From Patella vulgata (taxonomy: Eukaryota > Mollusca > Gastropoda > Patellidae), in assembly GCF_932274485.2 (NCBI RefSeq), contig NC_065887.2:5862001-5926000 (forward strand): a stretch of DNA of 64,000 nucleotides. Reading direction: 5' to 3'. Positions 38,547 through 49,915 of the stretch are shown one piece after another. The notes beneath the pieces are model-generated. The model saw only the letters and a program-made list of their open reading frames with translations, was not told the DNA's origin and made no database searches. The stretch's first letter is position 1; the number at the start of each line of letters is the position of its first letter. Both the position numbers and the translations under genes were made by a program.

Positions 38547-38842
38547 TTTGAGAGAGAGAGAGAGAGTGAAATGGGGTTTAACGTCCACTCGACACAAACT
38601 AGGTCATTTCGGGACTAACGTATGGTTCAATTTTATTTCAATAATTCGCTTGCGCGTAGGGGTCTTTAGCAGTGGGAGGAAACCGGAGGACCCGGAGAAA
38701 ACCCACGAGGTTGGACAGGCGACCCTACTTCTTGTCACGTACAACCGGGGATTCGAAACCACGCCAGTCGACTCAATGACAGACTTTATGATACAGCGCG
38801 CGCGCGCACGCTAACCATTCAGCCATCCACCCCCCCCCCCCT
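38547..38842 (-). mobile_element. SINE family B, full length
   Basis: Reverse copy running from GAGAGAGAGAG tail, GTGAAATGGGGTTTAACGTC, through GGAGGAAACCGGAGGACCCG, to the head ACGCTAACCATTCAGCCATC and a poly-C (poly-G on its own strand). Confidence 0.85.
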
Positions 38843-39084
38843 TGAGAATTTGATGTAGCATACATGTAATAGTAAATATGTAATCATCCGCTGTACATAC
38901 CTCCGTTATCGACCACTTAGCTTCATTTTCCCTCCGCCTCTAATTTAGATAAAGCGTTCCTACGTATCTGGTCGTTCGTTCATTTGAAAACATAGATAAA
39001 GCCATTGTTGCTATGTAACAGATCGTGCGTTCAGTTGAAGCCACAGAAAGCCAATAATGACATTAAAATCTGCAATGCTCAAGC

Positions 39085-39885
39085 TGTAGAAACGGAAATT
39101 GAAAGAGTATTGAGTTGTTCCAGGAACATTAGTAAACAACCCAACGGCATCCCACTCGTCAGTGAACGATGCACGACAATTAGTCTTCATGCAACAACTC
39201 CAGTGTACATATGGACTAGCAATTATTTGCCCATTGACTTCAATGTTAAATGGCTGTAACATCACAGGCTGTAGCTTTTTGTTGGCCCAACATTCCATTG
39301 GTTCCAATATTTATGGGCACAATGGGGACCACATTTGGCAATCTCCTCATCATAATTTTTAAGGGGTTTGACTGTTTACATTTTTTTGCTGCGGGGATTT
39401 GATGTTGACTGGGGTCAAAATCTCACATCCGACACAATGATTACTCTGCAGAAAGACACTTTACATCCCCTATCCCTCCACTGTAATATCATCAGTATTA
39501 CCCAAAACTTCTATGAAATTGCAAATTTGATTGCTTTTCTCCTATTCTAGACCAAAAAGTCAACGACGAAAATACAGGAAGAGTGGTGAAAACAATTAAG
39601 GGAAACATTGTCCATTTACAACTCGCACTACATTCGTCCATAATGAAAAAGGGGAAATACTAGTCTTAGTCCAAATGTCTTGCACAGTGTCATCAAAATG
39701 TACATGTAGTGATACTAATATTCAAGACATAACATGCCTTGTTTTTGATGTATGTCAAAATAAAATGTTGAATTAGGTTCAATGATGACATCACAATTCC
39801 TGTTTCAAAAGATGACTTTGGTTTGTTTACTAATATTTCTGAAACAACTCAATACTGTTTCAACTTCCATTTCTAAAGTTTGGAT
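39085..39885. repeat. Inverted repeat pair around part of dispersed repeat R1
   Basis: GAAAGAGTATTGAGTTGTTC plus CAGGAACATTAGTAAACAA (39099-39139) is mirrored near 39823-39870. Both sides read a similar peptide (VLSC-RNISKQ) in opposite directions. The interior (39200-39640) matches parts of R1 such as CCCATTGACTTCAATGTTAA. Confidence 0.65.
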
Positions 39886-40171
39886 ATAACAAACGCTTGT
39901 CATGCAAGATGCGTCCTCATTTTGCACTAGGACAGAGAACAAGTTCAAAAAGCAATTTTTGTACAATAGGGTGCCATAATCCACGACGTTACCGTCCAAT
40001 ACATGCCAATTCCGTAATGAACCGATATCTTTCAAGTGGCGTCACAAACGGAGAAACATTGTGACCTGTAGAGTGTCTACAAACAAAATGCAGACGGATG
40101 TCCGGACGGACAAGAGCGACGACAATCTGCGTCCACATGTAAATGTGGAAGCATAAAAAGGGAGAAAGAGA

Positions 40172-40265
40172 GAAATGGGTCTCAACGTCCACTCGACACA
40201 AACTAGTCATTTCAGGACTAACATATTATTTCAATAATTCAGTTGTGTGTTAAACTATAAGACCC
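40172..40265 (-). mobile_element. SINE family B tail fragment
   Basis: GGTCTCAACGTCCACTCGAC and ACAAACTAGTCATTTCAGG are the reversed 3' end. Confidence 0.6.
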
Positions 40266-40329
40266 CCGCCCCTTAAAAATTATAATGTACGTTATCAAGA
40301 CAATACACTTGCTATAAATAAATATGGAA

Positions 40330-40550
40330 CGTAATATAAGATATGATTTTAATACAGTACAATAACTAGAAGTTGTGCTTTACAAATACAGTCCAATTAC
40401 TAGGAGGTATGGTTTTCAAATACAATTACTAGAAGGTATAGTTTTTAAATGCAATACAATTATTGTAAGGTTTTAATACAATACAATTAGTAGAAGTAAA
40501 GTTTTAATACAGTACACTTATTATAAGGTTATGTTTTAATCCAGTTATTG
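40330..40550. repeat. Degenerate minisatellite, unit about 38 bp
   Basis: TTTTAATACAGTACAATAAC, TAGAAGGTATAGTTTTTAAA and similar phrases recur about six times just beyond the 3' end of the lectin-like gene. Confidence 0.75.
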
Positions 40551-40789
40551 AAATGATTGATCATGCCGAATTAGAAGAAAATATGTTAACAATTATTGCA
40601 ACCTGTAGAGTATTTGCGGACAAAATGTTAAAAAAAAAATGGGTCGGGGCATGCACCAAAATCAATATTTGCCGTCCTTAGGGTGTACAGAATAAGTATG
40701 CCAATTTCCTTAAAAGCAAGGTGTATTAAACCGGAGAATATTTAATTTCATTTACCATCTTCGAGCAACACCCACCAAGAGTACTTTAT

Positions 40790-41013
40790 CTACATCAAAT
40801 TGCATGTCACTTCCAATTCACACACATCTAACTCATCAGAATCTTTGATTATTCTGACGTAACGTCCGATAGTGACGTCATCACATTCAAATGTGCGAGA
40901 AGTCAAACCGAAAATCCCTGGTATAAATTTACAAATGATGGGTGTGGTTGTTGTAGTAGTTGGATCAGACTCATAAACCAATATACTTGCATTTGTCATT
41001 CTTTCATAAACCC
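40790..41013 (-). CDS. Fucolectin-like protein, last exon
   Basis: 224 nt after a TTTTTTCAG acceptor, entering in phase 1. It encodes VYERMTNASILVYESDP, a Thr run, CKFIPGIFGLTSRTFECDD, GRYVRIIKDSDE and CELEVTC, and ends at TAG (40790-40792). The two cysteines either side of the FECDD segment and the GRYV motif are typical of the second half of the domain. Confidence 0.88.
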
Positions 41014-43084
41014 CTGAAAAAATATATATTAGATACAAAACAGTTAATTTATTGATTTAAAACTTCTGTCGATGCATTACTTGTATCTCCAATCGATATG
41101 ATGCAATATCCTTAAATATCCCCCGTTTTACCTTATGCTCCTCTTTTGGAAACAAGAGCATTTCAATTCAAACAATCAGGGTCCTGTTTCTCGGAATCTA
41201 AACTATACAATCCACATTTTAGTAGATACTTCAATTTTGATTGGCTAAGCACTAAAATCAATCTAATATTATCAAATCAAATTACTAAAATTTGGATTTT
41301 ATCTTAGTTAAAATTTCGTGAAACAGGCCCCTGATCATAGTAACATACCTCTACAAATGTGACATAGATTAATGACCAACTTGCTATTTCATCAGAAACC
41401 AATCTGGTCAGTTTCACTGTCATTGAGTCTACTGGCGTGGTTTCGAATCCCCGGTTGTACGTTACAAGGAGTAGGGTCGCCTGTCCAACCTCGTGGGTTT
41501 TCTCCGGGTCCTCCCGTCTCCTCCCACTGCTAAAGACCCCTATGCGCAAGCGAATTCTTGAAATAAAATTAAAACCATATGTTAGTCCCGAAATGACCTA
41601 GTTTGTGTCGAGTGGACGTCAAACCCCATTCTATCTCTCTCTGGTCAGTTTCACCAGATCGTATGTCTGTTACCGCTCGTTAATTCTGTCTGTTACATAG
41701 AAAGACAACTCGTGTTTGTCATGTTTGACGTCACTTCCCGTTTCTTCACGTGCTTGTTTCTCAGCGATCGTAGCAATGATCTCTGTGTTAAAATTATATT
41801 TGGGATGTATTTAACGAGCTCTCTCACATATTTTATAATGACTGACACCAATATTGGCCTTTAACAACTGGAATATCGAAACCACATGAACCCAAAATAT
41901 AAGTCAATAATCCTGAAAACTTATAAGATATTTTTTACGAGCCATATCCACAGAGAACAATCGCCATTGTGGGTTATATTTTTATTTGCACCATCTGGGC
42001 TATTCAAAATTACTTTTTTGTGTGTCGGATTTGAACTCTGTTACTTCACAAAGTACAAACTTTGTCCAACAGAAGCCACTGACGGATAATTAAAAATCTG
42101 CCATTTGGTCTTCACTTTGGATGCCATATTTACTTTCGGAAATGATTTTTGAGAAAAAATGGCAACCAAATGCTAAACAAAACCATTTGAAAAAAATGTT
42201 ACAGGTCATATCCATCAGGTAAAATTGATGATTAAATGTGCCATTTTAAGTTTCTGCCATGTTGGATTTTCGCAACCCATTTTTAAATTCAGAGACATCA
42301 TAAACCCTACACGAATCAGTGACCCGGAAATACATGGGGACGATGCCATTTTATTCTCAAGTTTGGAAGCCATTTTGAGAGAAATGGCCGGTACCATGTA
42401 AAAACCATACATTTTTAAAAAAAAATTGTTTTGGTCACTATCGTTTTTTTTTTCGCTTCTATAACCACTTTGTTTTGTAATTTTTTTTTAAAAAATCTAT
42501 TTATTGTGCCACCACTGAAACGCACTGGTTACGTAATCTCACTCTCAGGAACTTCCCGGAGGCGGCCATATAGACTTATGTTAATTACTTCATATCGCAG
42601 TGGCCGATTTCGGCCGAATTTAAGTATGATGCTGTTTAATAGATGTATGATTAAACACAATAGCAACATTGGTTTATTTTGCAATTTGGTTGGGGTCACT
42701 CCACTTTTAAGATTAACTTTCACTTAAATTAGTGGTACAAAAAACAGACTCTGGACGGCCCCCTGGATTTTAGGCTTACACCTTTCAATAGCGGTTTTAG
42801 GGTCCGTGCACTATTATTAGATTGTTTTTTTTTATTAAAGATTAACTTACTGTCCCGATAATCGTGGCGATTGACTATGGTAACACTGGTAATGTTAAAA
42901 GTAAATTCAAGATCAACTTGTAACCATGGAGCATAATCACCAGAGCTAGTATGACTGCAGCTTAACCCTTCATATGAATTACCATTTCTATTCCCGTCGA
43001 CAGCCAGTGATGATGACAAGGGTACATGATGTGGGGCAGTTGAGCTTTGTTCAGTAGGTTTACCCAAGGCAATGTTCGGTCCAT
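40790..43084 (-). CDS. Fucolectin / F5-8 type C (discoidin-like) protein, last two exons
   Basis: Two - strand exons (42851-43084 and 40790-41013) with matching phase 1 encode about 152 residues of one domain. It starts DGPNIALGKPTEQSS and includes LAVDGN, APWLQVDLE, VTIVNRHDYRD, and then a Cys-containing second half ending CELEVTCNLM. The order matches the fucolectin-tachylectin-type lectin fold (F5/8 type C superfamily), a secreted carbohydrate-binding module common in molluscs. The position of the usual Arg-Gly-Asp is Arg-His-Asp. The signal peptide exon(s) lie further right and I could not place them. A role in binding glycans outside the cell is inferred from the family. Confidence 0.85.
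41177..41333. mobile_element. Small MITE with terminal inverted repeats
   Basis: CAGGGTCCTGTTTCTCG at the left end is mirrored by CGTGAAACAGGCCCCTG at the right. The interior is nearly palindromic and non-coding. Confidence 0.8.
41412..41645 (+). mobile_element. SINE family B, head missing
   Basis: GTCATTGAGTCTACTGGCGT, GGTTTCGAATCCCCGG, TTCTCCGGGTCCTCCCGTCT and CCCCATTCTATCTCTCT tail. Confidence 0.8.
42851..43084 (-). CDS. Fucolectin-like protein, penultimate exon
   Basis: 234 nt from ATAATTTCAG to a GTAAGT donor, phase 1 at both ends, a symmetric exon of the kind spread by exon shuffling. It encodes NIALGKPTEQSSTAPHH, SLAVDGNRNGNSYEG, CSHTSSGDYAPWLQVDL and ITSVTIVNRHDYRD, the first half of the F5/8 type C domain. 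Confidence 0.9.
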
Positions 43085-43219
43085 CTGAAATTATCGACAC
43101 TCGTAGTTTGAATAAAAACATTATCAGACAGAACCAGGGTGTTTTTATATCTTGTACCTTTGTATTTAAATAAGATAACAGTGACAGTTATGAACCAGGG
43201 AGTAAGACGGATCGACATA

Positions 43220-43395
43220 TATAATACACATAGTCCTCATTCCCAAATGTGTAACAACCTCTTTAATTATTTATCTGATTATAATATTCTCCTCATTCCT
43301 AAATTTGTAAGAACCTCTTTATTTATTTATCTGATTATATTAAATACATACATACACATTCCTAAATTTGTAAGAACCTCTTTAATTATCTGAGT
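43220..43395. repeat. Tandem repeat, three units of about 55-60 bp
   Basis: ATTCCTAAATTTGTAAGAAC followed by CTCTTTAATTATTTATCTGA occurs three times. Confidence 0.85.
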
Positions 43396-43609
43396 ATATT
43401 TAGTTTGATCTGGTTTCACACAAAGGCATAATGTTGTAAGCAATTGAACAATATGTTTTTGTAGAGGAAACATTCTGTTTCTCGTGCCTTTATTGATGTT
43501 GCGGAAATAATTCAGTGGTTTTTAGGTGTTAAATGGGCGAATCAAGGAGAGTTAAATAGTTTTAGGGAGGTGTGTGCTCGCCGGTTTGGGACTTTAGTAC
43601 TAATATATA

Positions 43610-45064
43610 CTGAGTGCATTGGAAAACGCATCACTTAGTTTTTCGTATAACAAAATGATCCTGTAAACATATCTTATTTATTTTGCTTCTTATTGTGAAC
43701 GATATTCAAATGGGAACACATCAATAAGAACACAATTGTACACTTATGGATGTTTAATCTGTAATCAACGGTACAAAGTCAGAGGGGTCAAAACTAAAAG
43801 TACGACACAGATGTCAGTAGCGCGTGTGTCCTCCATGTGCTCTTAGGCACGCTGTGCAGCGACGTCGCATGGAATTTACCAATGTTTGAAAGAAGGCCTG
43901 GGGCGAATTGTTCCATTCTTGGACAAGAGCAGCTTCTAAAGCAGCAGTGGTGTGCATCCGTTTCCTCCGCTACAATCCAATCTCATCCCAGACATTTTCT
44001 ATCTGTGCCATGTCCGGAGACATGGCTGGCCAGTCCAAGACATTGATGTTGTTAGCAGCCAGGTAGTCCATACTAAAACTGTTGGAAGTGCTGAAGTTGT
44101 GGGTGCGCTCGAAACATCGGAACAACAATTGGTTGCAAGACATCATCATGGTAGGCTACAGCATTAACGCTGTGAAGCCTCCCCACACCATTACACTTCC
44201 CCCACCCCATCGATTCGTTTCGAAGACGCAACAGTCTGCAAGACGTTCCCCAAGACGTCTCCACACGTTGACGGCAAACAGCGTGATAAAGATGAAAGCG
44301 ACTCTCATCACTGAAGAGCACAATTTGCCAGTCTACTCTTCTCCATGTCTGGTGTCCTTGAGCCCATATCAAACGCCGCTGACGGTGATGATCCATGAGG
44401 ATAGCTCCAACATAAGGTCGTCGTGCACGGAGTCCTACTTCTCTTAGGCGACGTCTTACGATGTTGGCACTTACTGGTCCTTGTCTTCCGACGACTTCTG
44501 CACCTGTTCGAGTCGCTGGGCGGAATCTGTCACGCAGATGAGTGACCCGGATGTAGCGGTCTTGAGCCTGGGTTGTAACGCGTTGTGGACCAGGACGTTG
44601 ACGGTCACGTGTTGATCCAGTAACTCGAACACGTTCCACCAACCTTACAATAGTGGACTGATGACAATTGAAGTGTCTGGCAATAGCACGTGTAGACATG
44701 CCAGCCCTAGACATTCCCATGGCTTCATTCCGTTGATTTTCAGTAGTAAGTCTCGGCATCTCTAGCTCGATTCCTTCACACGTCCAACAACAAAGTACGA
44801 CAGATTGACATTTCACAGTTCATGCAATGCACATTAAGTTGAAAACATGCTTTTAAAGGGCTCACACACAATGCTGCACGTGAATATTGGGTTTTTCATG
44901 TGCATCTCGTGCAATTTTTTTTGGTGCACACGGGCCGATATTTTTTGCGTTTGGGAGCATTGTGCGAAACAATAGTTCATAGTATTGCATAATATTATAC
45001 ATACAAAACCACCTAGTAATAAAATATTTGGGAAAAAAAGTGACGCGTTTTCCATGGCGCTCAG
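43610..45064 (-). mobile_element. Tc1/mariner-type DNA transposon, decayed
   Basis: Terminal inverted repeats CTGAGTGCATTGGAAAACGC (left) and CTGAGCGCCATGGAAAACGC (right, - strand) are flanked by TA at 43608-43609 and 45065-45066. The 1,455 bp element carries one broken transposase gene on the - strand. About 310 bp between the gene and the right end are non-coding. Confidence 0.9.
43814..44759 (-). pseudogene. Tc1-like transposase, broken
   Basis: It starts MPRLTTENQRNEAMGMSRAG with a helix-turn-helix (STRAIARHFNCHQSTIVRLV), then RPGPQRVTTQAQDR and the first catalytic Asp in LFSDESRFHLY. Part of the following region is out of frame. A deletion after FQQ removes the second catalytic Asp (DNARPH motif), and the rest lies in another frame: NNINVLDWPAMSPDM, IENVW with the third acidic residue, and RAHGGHTRY at the end. 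At least two frame changes and one further stop (TAG after DEIGL) make it inactive. Confidence 0.88.
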
Positions 45065-45439
45065 TATATTTATATCATAATGTGTTCATGTAGGGCTGGG
45101 TATTGCATGGCGGGGAGTAAAGTACGAAGCTTCTTAAAGTGTCAGTCAGATCTTTGATGTATCAATTGCCTTTATATTTGTCTTGTCTACCTAATTGTAA
45201 TGGAATAAATTAAGAAGTGGGTTTTCGTCCGCTTTTTAAGTGTATTTGACGTATTTAGTATGGGACTATATATTGGTCTTTTGTTTGGAATTCACTATGT
45301 GTATTCTTCTACGACTAAGTAGGTGTCATCACTACTCTACGGCGCAATGTTTTGTAGACGGCTCGAGCTGTAATAAAAGTTGCCCATAGTGAAAGCTGTT
45401 TTGTGAAGTGTTGCGTGGATCACTAAGATTGATAAAAAC

Positions 45440-46690
45440 TGATAGTTAACAAGCAAACAATAAGGCCGATGTCCCCCCGACGAAATCCCAAAATAAATAG
45501 ATGAAACACATTTTTTTTCGATAGTGTCGAGTAATCAAACTGATTATCCGTGCCTTGTCTAAGCATAAAATGTTCACGGCTAAATCCATTCACGTTTTGA
45601 AGTACCTGGTAGTGATCGAAACTCTACACTGGGTTTCATCACTCTCCACCAGTTAGAATCAAAGTTATCTTGTCCCAAAGCATCGACGAATAAAATTGCT
45701 AAGCTGTGTTTACCTTTAGCGGAAATTATTAACCATTGAACTATGCCAAAATACTCGCCTAATGAACATATATACCTCAATCAAAAGCAGAGTTGTTATG
45801 TTCCAAAGTCTTCAATCAAAGCAGAATTGTTATGTTCCAAAGTCTTCAATCCAATTGCTTATCGCTACTTAGGCAAAACAGAATATTATCATCACCGCAC
45901 TTAGTCAAGGTGATTGATATAATGAATCTATACTCGGAGTGTCATCTCTCTCACCCAGTTAGAACCAAAGTTATCATGTTCACAAATCTTAACCAATCAC
46001 ATGGATTATCTGTGTTTAGCCTTAGCGCATGGAGAGTTATTGTGTTATAATGTCTCGATAAATCAGATTGAGGTCTCTTCTATGCCTAAGCAGAACATGC
46101 TCAGCATCGAAAATTGTTAAAGTATTGATGTAATAAAACTATCACTCAATTAGAAATAAAGTTGTCAAGCGTCAACGTCTCGACCAATCTAATAGCTTAT
46201 CGCTCTGCTTACCTTGGGTCGAATATGCTCAGTATCACACTTAGTCAAGGTATTGATGTGATGAAACTATACACCAAGTTTCATCATTCTCACTTAATTA
46301 AAACTAAACTTATCGTGTCCCAAGCATCAACTAATGCTTAGCCTCAATCAAGCCATTTACGTAATTAACTTAGTTTGAACATTCCACCTCAATTCTAGAC
46401 CAATCAAATTGCTTGTCGCACCACTTAACCACAGCAAAAAGTGCTCGTTGTCGAAATTAGTCAAGGTATTGATGAAGTTTAATCACTCTCACTTAATCAG
46501 AACCAAAGTTATCGTGTCCCAAAGCATCAACCAATCAAATTGCTTATCGCTGCTTACCCTAAGTAGAAAATGCTCATCTTCGAACCCTATCAAGGTATTC
46601 ACATAATGAACACCTACGCCAAGTTTGAACATTCTAGCTGAATTAGAAGGGACGTGTGACGGACAGACAGACAGACCCGTTTTTTATAGT
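45440..46690. repeat. Satellite array, unit about 150 bp
   Basis: Seven or so degenerate units contain TCACTTAATTAGAACCAAAG-like phrases, TTATCGTGTCCCAAAGCATC and AACCAATCAAATTGCTTATC. The array ends GTGACGGACAGACAGACAGA, as many mollusc repeats do. Short frames within it are not genes. Confidence 0.85.
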
Positions 46691-46842
46691 CCCCTGCTTT
46701 ATTGGAAAGGCGAGGGGGGGGGGGGGGTATGATCAACACGATCGTCTAAATTTATGAGCATTGTCATTACTTAACAAACGAAACCGACAGTTTCACGAAA
46801 TTAACATATGGTTAAAATTGGTGATATAGTTTCATAACTTAC

Positions 46843-46902
46843 TTGGAAATCGTTTACAACCGTTTCCATTACTCGTGTTCTGCTGGTACGAGAACTCATT
46901 AA
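46843..46902 (-). CDS. Candidate 60 nt exon (unrecognised, lectin gene upstream?)
   Basis: On the - strand CTTTCAG and GTAAGT bound 60 nt that can be read in phase 1-1 as NEFSYQQNTSNGNGCKRF, compatible in phase with the lectin exons 3.8 kb downstream. The peptide is hydrophilic with one Cys. No family match is claimed; it could be chance. Confidence 0.25.
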
Positions 46903-47074
46903 CTGAAAGATATAACGATCTTTACTGTAACATACATGTAGTAATTATGATATATCGTAGCCCCCCCCCCCCTCAATTAAACAAATGCGAATTTAAATAA
47001 ATTTTAATTTTATACAACTAATAAGTGCTAGTTTACCTATCTGATGCCTGGGCCTACAAAAGCCCAGAAGGTCC

Positions 47075-48390
47075 ATTCTAAATTCCAAATGCGAAATTCC
47101 AAATTCCAAATGCGATCGTATACTGTCGTCGCCCCCATCCGTCCGCCAGTCCGGCGTCCACAATTGCTTGTGGGCACTCTAGAGGCTAAAGTTAATATAT
47201 GATTGACTTTAAATTTATATACAGTGTTTAAGGTCATGAGGCGAACAAGCCTATTGAATTTCAGCGATTTCGAATAGTTATGGCCCTTGATCACTTCAAA
47301 AAATCTTATGGCCGCTCTAAAGGCTAAAGTTAATATCCGATTGACTTGAAATTTACACACAGTGTTTAAGGTCATAAGTCGAAGAAGTCTATTTCCGATA
47401 ATTACTGCCAGAGTTATGGCCCTTGATCACTTCAAAAAATCTTTTTTACGCTCTAGAGATTAAAGTTAATATCCGATTGACTTTAAATTTATACACAGTG
47501 TTTAAGGTCATGAAATGAAGAAGGCTATAGATTTTCAGCGATTTCCGAAAATTACTGCCAGAGTTGTGGCCCTTGGTCACTTCAAAATATCTTGTGGATT
47601 CTCTAGAAGCTAAAGATAATATCCGATTGATTTTAAATTTATATACAGTGTTTAAATTCATGAGACGAGGAAGCCTATTGATTATCAGCGAGTTATGGCC
47701 CTTGATCACTTCAGAAAATCTTGTGGACGCTCTGGATGATAAAGTACATATCCGATTGACTTTAGTTTTATACACAAATAAGCCTATTGATTTTCAACCA
47801 TTTCCAATAATTACTGCCAAAGTTATGGTCCTTGATCACTTAGAAAAATTTTGTTTCGACCTAGAGGCTAAACGTATGATCCGCTTGACTCCAGATTGAT
47901 ACACAGAGTTTAAGGTCTTGAGACGATCGAACAAGTATATTGATTTTCACTGAACAGCTAAATCCATATTAAATGTTTCGTACACTAAACGTGAGCATAG
48001 GGCAGAACTTTAATAAAAACCAAACAAATTCTAATGATTTTCTGATAATTACTTAATGAGTTGTTACTCTTAATCAGATTTTAGTGTATTATAAATGTTT
48101 CATTACCGAAAAAAGTAAAAATATGCGACAACTCTTGTTGACTGCCCGGACGATTTAGCTGCCGTGGGCGTATTATCTTCCCTGCAGCAGCCATGATGAT
48201 TGTGATGTCACGTGATTATGTCGAATTTGCAATTTCGCATTTGGAATTTGCAATTTCGAATCTAGCACTATTTAGTTGTGTAAAGTTACAATTTATTTCA
48301 ATTCTAATTTGTTTAATTGAGGGGGCCTGCCAATTTGCTATTTGATTGGTAAGACATGAATTTGGAATTTCGCATTTGAATTTTGAATGA
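47075..48390. repeat. Satellite array with inverted A/T-rich borders
   Basis: Five units of about 145 bp between 47150 and 47950 share TAAAGTTAATATCCGATTGA, ACACAGTGTTTAAGGTCATG and AGTTATGGCCCTTGATCACT. On the left, AATTCCAAATGCGAAATTCC (47083-47115) and on the right, CGCATTTGGAATTTGCAATT (48236 onward) are inverted relative to each other and themselves made of short sub-repeats. Confidence 0.8.
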
Positions 48391-49432
48391 AAACATACAT
48401 GCCAACAACAAGATCAAAATCCTGCGACACGCCAATTAAAATGTACAATGAGCCGATGAGGGAGTTAACTAAGTGGATAGTCCATGGTCACGGAGGACCA
48501 GTTATGCAACAAATAAAGAAACCATACCTAACAACAAGTAGATCGAAGGTTTATGACGCAATTGGTAAAATTAAACAAAAGCAAGAAAAATGAGACAGTT
48601 ATGTTTAATGATCCATGTGGCCACTGCGTGGTTGCGATGTTAGGAAAGTACTTGATGTTATACTGGCCACATACTACATCCAATTTTCGAACGGTATTAA
48701 ACTTTTAAATTAATAAATGCACCCATGATGCTGTTTTCTCAGCAGTTATCGATACGTCGACCATGTTTGTTCTCCTTCACACCAGCTATGAGGTAGTTCG
48801 TGAAGGTAGTTCGTGAACGCATTCCAGACTGCTCAAGTCCGACAAGAACCCATTCTTCGTCCGTTCTCTGCACCGGAACACTGTTTCGAATACACCCTAG
48901 GGGTATTTAGCAAAGGGAGGAAACCGGAGGACCCGGAGAAAACCCACACGGCTGGACAGGCGACCCTATTCCTAGTCACATTCAAATGGGGGGTTCACAT
49001 AATAATGGCCTATTTCAAATAAGATATTTGCATATAAAGAAAGTAGGCTTACAGCCTCTTTCAAATGTGATATTTGCATATAAAGAAAGTACAAACTTAA
49101 ATCGTCAGTGCTGGATAAACTAGCCAAAGGATTTGGCTGAATCAATTGGCGCTAAACTTCACCTAGTTTATCCACTGACATACGCCCGAATCAAACATGT
49201 TTGATATATTTGGCCGAATTGTATTTGAGTGGTGTGTCCGCTTCGCCGAAGCATTCGTCTGATTTTAGAATTCATTAGCCAATCACCACTCATTCATATC
49301 GAGTGGGTATCGCAAACTAGCAGTCGAACTGTGACACGGGTGCTACAGCCAACAAATTCCAACTACCATACTATCGGCTTAAATGCACGCCAATGGGACC
49401 TCAGGTTTTGTGTTCCATTGAAACGACTAGAA

Positions 49433-49790
49433 ATGAAATGAAATGGGGTTTAACGTCCTACTGTTTTGCTCCGAACTGGGCTAATGAAGACAGGCATACA
49501 CCACACAGTGTGCTATGAGGGAAATTTTGCCCGGACAGCGGCACTGCGGTGTATCGAATTCCAACTGTCAAGGGATCTTTTACGTGCACGCCAACGTGTA
49601 CACGGGACCTCGTTTTTTCATTTCATCCGAATGACTAGACAGCTGTCCTTGTCAGGCCCTCCGTCCTGCATCACTGACAAGGGGGAACCACGCCGGGAAA
49701 TCTGGGTGAACTTTCTCGGCCAATGCAGGGATCGAACACCCGACCTCCAGGCTAGCGAGCCAGCGTCTTACCCACTTAGCCACCATGACG
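49433..49790 (-). mobile_element. SINE family A, full length (left arm)
   Basis: Reverse copy with AATGGGGTTTAACGTCCTAC, TTTTACGTGCACGCCAACGT, ACCACGCCGGGAAATCTGG and the head GTCTTACCCACTTAGCCACC. Its mirror is at 54484-54852. Confidence 0.85.
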
Positions 49791-49799
49791 ACTAGGCAT

Positions 49800-49915
49800 G
49801 GAATCCATGCTGAAAAATTCAAATGAGCTTTCTCGGTCAACACTGGGAGCGAACCCGCAACCTCCCGGGTACCAAGCCAGTGCCTTACACACTAAGCCAC
49901 ATGGCTCTCTTTTTA
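49800..49915 (-). mobile_element. tRNA-derived SINE head (left arm)
   Basis: On the - strand AGCCATGTGGCTTAGTGTGT, AAGGCACTGGCTTGG and GCGGGTTCGCTCCCAG imitate A and B boxes. It is not a folded tRNA gene; it continues into the SINE A body (GACCGAGAAAGCTC). Confidence 0.6.

Larger units (their letters stand above)
41014..42850 (-). other. Intron of the fucolectin-like gene
   Basis: 1.84 kb GT-AG intron containing a 157 bp palindromic MITE (41177-41333) and a SINE B (41412-41645). The rest shows no gene. Confidence 0.7.

Noticed and set aside
43085-43121. MFLFKLRVSIIS as the start of the lectin-like protein
   Set aside because: It is read through the intron side of a good acceptor and is not a convincing signal peptide.
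45440-48000. CRISPR-like repeat-spacer array
   Set aside because: Units are long, degenerate and contiguous without unique spacers, and the genome is eukaryotic; these are satellites.
48387-48593. 68-codon frame with protein-like composition (TTRSKSCDTP, KKPYLTTSRSKVYDAI)
   Set aside because: No family recognised, no splice or promoter signal, and it lies at the edge of a satellite array. It might deserve a protein search, but I cannot support it as a gene.
49466-49795. 109-codon frame present twice (also 54488-54817)
   Set aside because: It is antisense or sense reading of a SINE family A copy in each palindrome arm, not a gene.
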